Assembly (NCBI RefSeq): GCF_001650725.1
Contig: NZ_LXVX01000013.1
Coordinates: 87,569 to 151,568, forward strand
Source of the DNA: Sphingobium sp. TCM1
GTDB taxonomy: Bacteria; Pseudomonadota; Alphaproteobacteria; Sphingomonadales; Sphingomonadaceae
DNA: 64,000 bases
Reading direction: 5' to 3'
Position 1 is the stretch's first letter. Each line of letters begins with the position of its first letter. The position numbers and the translations under genes were made by a program. Below are positions 59,106-64,000 of the stretch, piece by piece. The notes below the pieces were generated by a model. That model was not told the DNA's origin. It ran no database searches and saw nothing but the letters and a program-made list of their open reading frames with translations.

Positions 59106-59289
59106 GGGTGGGACTGCCTTATTTTCTGTCGGTCGCGGATGCCGGTCGGCACCCACGGATCAAGGGCGGGCGGCTAACACAGATGCGCCGGGCGAGGCAA
59201 TATGATTAGGGATTCGGCCCTGCCGTGAAAAGAGCTGCGATTGAGCGCTTGCAACTTCGCTCGCGTGCTTCTAAAGGGCGCCCTCCGGT

Positions 59290-59366
59290 CGGGACGTAGC
59301 GCAGCCTGGTAGCGCATCACACTGGGGGTGTGGGGGTCGGAGGTTCGAATCCTCTCGTCCCGACCA
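59290..59366 (+). tRNA. tRNA-Pro (GGG)
   Basis: 77 nt with a 7-bp acceptor stem (CGGGACG/CGTCCCG), D-arm GCGCAGCCTGGTAGCGC, anticodon loop CTGGGGG with anticodon GGG, T-arm with GGTTCGAATCC, and an encoded CCA at 59364-59366. It lies between yajC and the exported protein gene; 3' ends of tRNA genes are common integration sites. Confidence 0.95.
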
Positions 59367-59425
59367 AAATCACGGAAGCATGGTTAAAGCACAATTTTAG
59401 CAGTGCTCCATGCGCCTGCCATCGG

Positions 59426-59917
59426 TCATTGCGCAGGTCTGCAGGGCTTTCCTTGATACTGATGCCGCACGACCTTGTATTCGGCTCCGGTCCATCGCGT
59501 CACCGGGAAGCAGAAGCCCGGCCCGCCAATCTCTATGTCCGGCCATCCGTTCGACGCTTTGATCGCAAGGATGGTGGGTAAGCCAGGACTGCTGGTCATG
59601 AGCCGCCATGTCCCGTCCGCCTGCTTGCTGACGAGTGAAAAACCCGTGCCTGTCATCCCGAAACAGAAGTTGCTCCCCTCCGAAATGATCGCCTCCGGCC
59701 GCCCGTCACCGTTCAAGTCCCGAAAATCGTCGATCTGCCCCGGCGTGTAGGCAGCGCTGCCCGGATCGTCGCAATTTCTCCACTTCCCCGCTTCGAGCCG
59801 GAAGCCCGCCGCGATGAACGCCGCCTTTACATCGACGGGCGATGGCGCCGCCTGCGCAAGGGCTGGAGACCAGGTCCAGAGAATCGAGATGGCCGCTGCA
59901 ACTGTCCGTAGGCGCAT
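59426..59917 (-). CDS. Exported hypothetical protein with DxNxDG motif
   Basis: 163 residues from the ATG at 59917, with GGGAGG upstream. Signal peptide VAAAISILWTWSPALAQA. The body has FRDLNGDGRPEAII, a DxNxDG calcium-binding-like loop as in VCBS/FG-GAP repeats, and four Cys likely forming two disulfides. Family not recognised; probably periplasmic. Confidence 0.65.
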   Translation of the reverse strand: MRLRTVAAAISILWTWSPALAQAAPSPVDVKAAFIAAGFRLEAGKWRNCDDPGSAAYTPGQIDDFRDLNGDGRPEAIISEGSNFCFGMTGTGFSLVSKQADGTWRLMTSSPGLPTILAIKASNGWPDIEIGGPGFCFPVTRWTGAEYKVVRHQYQGKPCRPAQ

Positions 59918-60026
59918 GAGTCCCTCCCGTTGCGGTCGGCATGATAGCATGTGTCGCAGCGCGCATCACGCGCCAACGGCATCCGGCCAACCGCTCGCCT
60001 GCGCTTGTCGGGCCGCCGCAATTTTA

Positions 60027-60041
60027 CGCTGTCCTACAGCG
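60027..60041. promoter_or_regulatory. Candidate operator dyad upstream of the lysis genes
   Basis: CGCTGT-CCT-ACAGCG is a perfect 6-bp dyad with a 3-nt spacer, 49 nt before the endolysin start. It is placed as a regulator binding site would be, but no regulator is known. Confidence 0.35.
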
Positions 60042-60089
60042 AACCATATGGGATAACTAGGCCGCCTCTTTCGACAGCAGGAGGCCATT

Positions 60090-60644
60090 ATGGACATAGA
60101 CGACCTGATCGACGAGGTCATTGCCCGCGAAGGCGGATATAGCGATCATCCAGCCGATCGCGGCGGGCCGACGAACATGGGCATTACCCAGGCTGTGGCC
60201 CGCGCCAACGGCTATACCGGCGCCATGCAGGCATTGCCGCGCTGCGTCGCGGAAAATATCTACCGTCGGCTCTATTGGGAACGGCCCGGATATGCCTTTG
60301 TGGCGGAGACGAGTTGGTCGATTGCAGCGGAATTGTTCGACACGGCGATCAATATGGGCGTCGCCGCCGCAACCGGCTTTCTCCAGCGCGCGCTCAACGC
60401 GCTGAACCGCAACCAGAAGGATTATCCCGATCTGAAGGTCGATCGCAGCCTGGGCGCCCGCACCCTGGCCGCCCTTCGCGCCTTCCGCGCGCTGCGTGGA
60501 GCGGCGGGCGACAGGGTGCTGCTCAAGGCGATCGAGGCGCTCCAGGGCGAGCGCTATATCGCGCTGGCCGAAAGCCGGCCCGCCAACGAGGTCTTTCTCT
60601 ATGGCTGGCTGGCGAACCGGATCGGTTCAGGAGAAATGCAATGA
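60090..60644 (+). CDS. GH108 peptidoglycan hydrolase (endolysin-like)
   Basis: 184 residues with CAGGAGG upstream of the ATG. The N-terminal glycoside hydrolase 108 domain starts with DEVIAREGGYSDHPADRGGPTNMGIT (catalytic Glu in REGGY); the C-terminal part resembles PG_binding_3 (ARTLAALRAF and NEVFLYGWLANR). These lysozyme-like N-acetylmuramidases are endolysins of phages and gene transfer agents. No signal peptide, so a holin or similar is needed for export; one follows directly with an ATGA overlap. Confidence 0.88.
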   Translation: MDIDDLIDEVIAREGGYSDHPADRGGPTNMGITQAVARANGYTGAMQALPRCVAENIYRRLYWERPGYAFVAETSWSIAAELFDTAINMGVAAATGFLQRALNALNRNQKDYPDLKVDRSLGARTLAALRAFRALRGAAGDRVLLKAIEALQGERYIALAESRPANEVFLYGWLANRIGSGEMQ

Positions 60645-60907
60645 CCAAGGCCAGAGAGGAGGACGGCGACATCTGGACGGCACGGGCGCGCCCGGCCTTC
60701 CTGTACGTCATGTACATGCTGCTGCTCTGGTCGGTGCCGATGGGTCTGATCGCGGGCGTCCAGCCCCAGACGGCGGCGGCGATCATCGCGGGAATGCGCG
60801 CCTATCTCAATGCCTTGCCCGAACCGCTCTATGCGCTCTTCGGCACCGGTTATCTGGGCTACACCGCCGCCCGCGCCTGGGGCAAGGCGAAGGGGGTGGA
60901 ACGATAG
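60641..60907 (+). CDS. Holin-like membrane protein
   Basis: 88 residues. About two or three membrane helices (AFLYVMYMLLLWSVPMGLIAGV, AAAIIAGMRAYLNAL, LYALFGTGYLGYTAAR) with charged ends resemble the three-helix holins associated with GH108 endolysins in phages and gene transfer agents. Start overlaps the endolysin stop (ATGA), so the two are translated together. Confidence 0.72.
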   Translation: MTKAREEDGDIWTARARPAFLYVMYMLLLWSVPMGLIAGVQPQTAAAIIAGMRAYLNALPEPLYALFGTGYLGYTAARAWGKAKGVER

Positions 60908-60914
60908 CACCCCT

Positions 60915-61793
60915 TTACCCTTCCGCCGGGAAATGGGCCTTGATGAAGTCCAGCACCAGCCGCACGCGCGGCGGCAGGCGGCGATGCGACGGGTGAACCG
61001 CGAAAATGTCGAGCGGGGCGATCATGCTGCCGGGCAGCACCGGCACCAGCCGTCCCGCCGCCATGTCCGCGACCACGCGGATTGCCGGAAGCAGCGCGAT
61101 GCCAAGGCCACTAAGCGCCGCGCGATGCACCGCCTCGCTATTGTCCGAGCGAAAGGCGCCCGCCACAAGCCGTTCCCGCCCGTCGATCATCCAGCGCGCA
61201 GGCCGATCGCCATAGGCATAGGCGATGCACTGATGCGCGCCGAGATCGTCCGCGCTGCCCGGCGCGCCATGGCGCGCAAGATAATCGGGATGGGCGACCA
61301 GCCGCCGCGACAATGCCCCCAGGGGATGCACCACCAGACTGTCATCGCCGATCGGCCCTACCCGCAGCGCCAGGTCCAGCCGATCCTCCACTACGTCGCG
61401 CTGCCAGTCGGTCATCGCGCAGTCGATCTGCAATCCGGGATGGCGCACGATCAATTCCCCCAGCCGCTCGACATAATGCAGCCCTAGCGCGGTCGTCAGC
61501 CCGATCCGGACCAGCCCACGCGGCTGGTCCCGGGCCGGACCGAAATCCGCCTCCGCCGCGTCCAGCGCATCGAGCATGGCGCGGGCGTGGACGAGCAGCC
61601 GGTCGGCGTCCGCCGTGGGAACCAGGCGTCGTGTCGAACGATGGAACAACGGCAGACCGAAATGCGCTTCCACTTGATCCAGCCGCCGGGCGATCGTGGT
61701 ATGACTGGCGTGCATCTCCTGCGCGACGCGCGAGAAGCTAGGCATTTCATGGAGGCGAACGAATGTCCGCATCGCGATCAACAGATCAGACAT
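60915..61793 (-). CDS. LysR-family transcriptional regulator
   Basis: 292 residues. The N-terminal HTH reads MRTFVRLHEMPSFSRVAQEMHASHTTIARRLDQVE, here identified by SFSRVAQEMHASHTTIARRL. The effector domain fills residues 90-292 and the pattern resembles the CrgA/LysR group. Divergent from the CoA-transferase gene with a palindrome between, so it likely regulates it. The stop lies 7 nt from the holin stop. Confidence 0.88.
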   Translation of the reverse strand: MSDLLIAMRTFVRLHEMPSFSRVAQEMHASHTTIARRLDQVEAHFGLPLFHRSTRRLVPTADADRLLVHARAMLDALDAAEADFGPARDQPRGLVRIGLTTALGLHYVERLGELIVRHPGLQIDCAMTDWQRDVVEDRLDLALRVGPIGDDSLVVHPLGALSRRLVAHPDYLARHGAPGSADDLGAHQCIAYAYGDRPARWMIDGRERLVAGAFRSDNSEAVHRAALSGLGIALLPAIRVVADMAAGRLVPVLPGSMIAPLDIFAVHPSHRRLPPRVRLVLDFIKAHFPAEG

Positions 61794-61804
61794 TTGAACG
61801 CCGT

Positions 61805-61823
61805 CCGCACAATATTTGTGCGG
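61805..61823. promoter_or_regulatory. Palindromic operator between LysR and CoA-transferase genes
   Basis: CCGCACAA-TAT-TTGTGCGG, an 8-bp perfect inverted repeat with a 3-nt centre, 11 nt from the LysR start and 84 nt from the CoA-transferase start. This is a plausible binding site for the LysR protein. Confidence 0.6.
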
Positions 61824-61897
61824 TGAATCCTTATTGTCTTCCTGCCTGAAAAGCCAGAACGGAAGGCGCGAAGCGGCCCGATTGACCGCAGGAGTGA

Positions 61898-63418
<1,521 letters not shown>

Positions 63419-63700
63419 GCGCGGGGCCGGCATTGCTTTCAACCGACCCCGGCCCGCATCATGCCTTGCGAGCCTGCCCAGCGCACGGGCAGGCCCGCCC
63501 TTCCATGGTCATTTGCGCCAGACATGAGAGGGGCCGCCGAGACCAAGCTCGACGGCCCATCATTGACATGGTCAGCGGCCGGAAGTGCCGCCCAAGGGAA
63601 TGTGTGTCGCGCTATCGCCCGCCAGCAGACCGGATCTGAGATAGGTGCCTGTATGTCGGCGCTCAGGGCCTGCGATCGAGGATCGACGCCAAGGCGTCGC
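63419..63700. other. Intergenic region with hairpins after the CoA-transferase gene
   Basis: No convincing gene. Hairpins: GGGCCGG (63424-63430)/CCGGCCC (63449-63455); GCCTGCCC (63472-63479)/GGGCAGGC (63487-63494); GACGC (63685-63689)/GCGTC (63694-63698). The first may help end the CoA-transferase transcript; none has a T-run. Confidence 0.45.
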
Positions 63701-63757
63701 TCAGCCGCGCATTTCCCGAATGGACTTGACCGACCCCATTGCTGAACCATGAGACAT
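63701..63757 (-). CDS. 18-residue ORF with exceptional ribosome binding site
   Basis: On the minus strand AAAGGAGGTGATCC, fully complementary to the 16S rRNA 3' tail, ends 1 nt before the ATG at 63757. The ORF is 18 codons: MSHGSAMGSVKSIREMRG, then TGA. A small hairpin follows. It could be a leader peptide or a small secreted or modified peptide. Nothing similar is recognised. Translation looks likely from the site, but the peptide's role is unknown. Confidence 0.45.
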   Translation of the reverse strand: MSHGSAMGSVKSIREMRG

Positions 63758-63927
63758 CGGATCACCTCCTTTCGCTATATTGAGCCCTATGGCCGGCGTC
63801 GGATCACCCCTTCATCCGTCCATGAAGTGAAATGTGAATCAGACGGACCCTATCTTCAAGCCTTGTATTTTTCTTTTTTGGAATCATAATTCTTCGTCCG
63901 CGCGGCACGGCTTGGCCAGTTTTCTCC

Positions 63928-63999
63928 TCAGCCTCGGCAATCCTCGACCACCCGCGCCACCTCTGCCCAGGCCGGGACAATCAGCGGGCTCAAGCCCTG
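63928..63999 (-). CDS. Possible C-terminal end of a gene cut by the window edge
   Basis: The minus-strand frame entering at the right edge reads QGLSPLIVPAWAEVARVVED then CRG and TGA. The mix of residues looks protein-like, but only 23 codons are visible and no family is recognised. Confidence 0.3.
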   Translation of the reverse strand, partial: QGLSPLIVPAWAEVARVVEDCRG

Positions 64000-64000
64000 C

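Noticed and set aside
59290..60907. Prophage or integrative element at tRNA-Pro
   Set aside because: No integrase, no repeated tRNA 3' end and no structural phage genes seen; only a two-gene lysis cassette.
63439..63765. 108-codon minus-strand ORF at the right end
   Set aside because: Its GTG start lies inside the strong ribosome binding site itself, whereas the well-spaced ATG opens another frame.
63758..63771. GGATCACCTCCTTT on the plus strand, identical to the 3' end of 16S rRNA
   Set aside because: No 16S rRNA sequence precedes it; the reverse complement is a ribosome binding site for the short minus-strand ORF.

Overview
The window is high-GC chromosomal DNA from an alphaproteobacterium, most likely a sphingomonad (Sphingobium/Sphingomonas type). 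Supporting evidence: a CckA-type hybrid kinase; two direct-repeat LexA boxes of the alphaproteobacterial form GTTC-N7-GTTC, at imuA and recA; adk directly after secY; a zinc-lid adenylate kinase; and a class B3 metallo-beta-lactamase with Glu in place of the first zinc-binding His, a variant known from Sphingobium. Identification is by sequence reading only; no database search was run. Gene density is high and most of the window is core chromosome.

Layout. 1-1433: start of an SOS-controlled imuA-imuB mutagenesis cassette, with imuB running off the left edge. 1487-3348: B3-type metallo-beta-lactamase with a divergent AmpR/GcvA-like LysR regulator. 3515-6120: greB and a soluble lytic transglycosylase. 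6268-11225: dapA, smpB, a DUF2062 membrane protein, the cckA cell-cycle kinase and a stand-alone receiver protein. 11629-12905: recA with LexA box and terminator. 13096-19267: transglutaminase-like protein, exported protein, Tet-type MFS pump, guaA, aminotransferase. 19222-22646: hydrolase-SDR-membrane protein cluster with a divergent DJ-1/AraC regulator, closed by a large palindrome. 22733-28821: rmuC, lepA, a CsgG-like exported protein, an acyltransferase and an exported SRPBCC protein.

28857-46066 is the str-S10-spc ribosomal superoperon on the minus strand (rpsL, rpsG, fusA, tuf, rpsJ through rplO, secY, adk) with a good sigma70-type promoter at its head. The rpsM-rpsK-rpoA-rplQ block that often follows adk in alphaproteobacteria is not there. 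Several intergenic gaps inside the superoperon contain hairpins that may be leaders, attenuators or internal terminators.

46181-59105: a membrane GGDEF-EAL protein, an M23 peptidase overlapping a bactofilin, a 36-residue membrane peptide, a DUF1232 protein, ComM/YifB, RlmE, Ppx/GppA, an M20 peptidase, a Mth938-like protein with no normal start codon, and secF-secD-yajC. 59290-60907: tRNA-Pro(GGG), an exported protein and a GH108 endolysin-holin pair. 60915-63418: a LysR regulator divergent from an acetyl-CoA hydrolase/CoA-transferase. The right end holds an 18-codon ORF with an exceptionally strong ribosome binding site.

No CRISPR array, insertion sequence, rRNA operon or complete prophage was seen. 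The most interesting points are the Glu-type B3 beta-lactamase with an AmpR-like partner, the isolated lysis cassette, the start-less Mth938 gene, the structured tuf-rpsJ gap and the short ORF at the right end. None is clearly a new multi-gene system.
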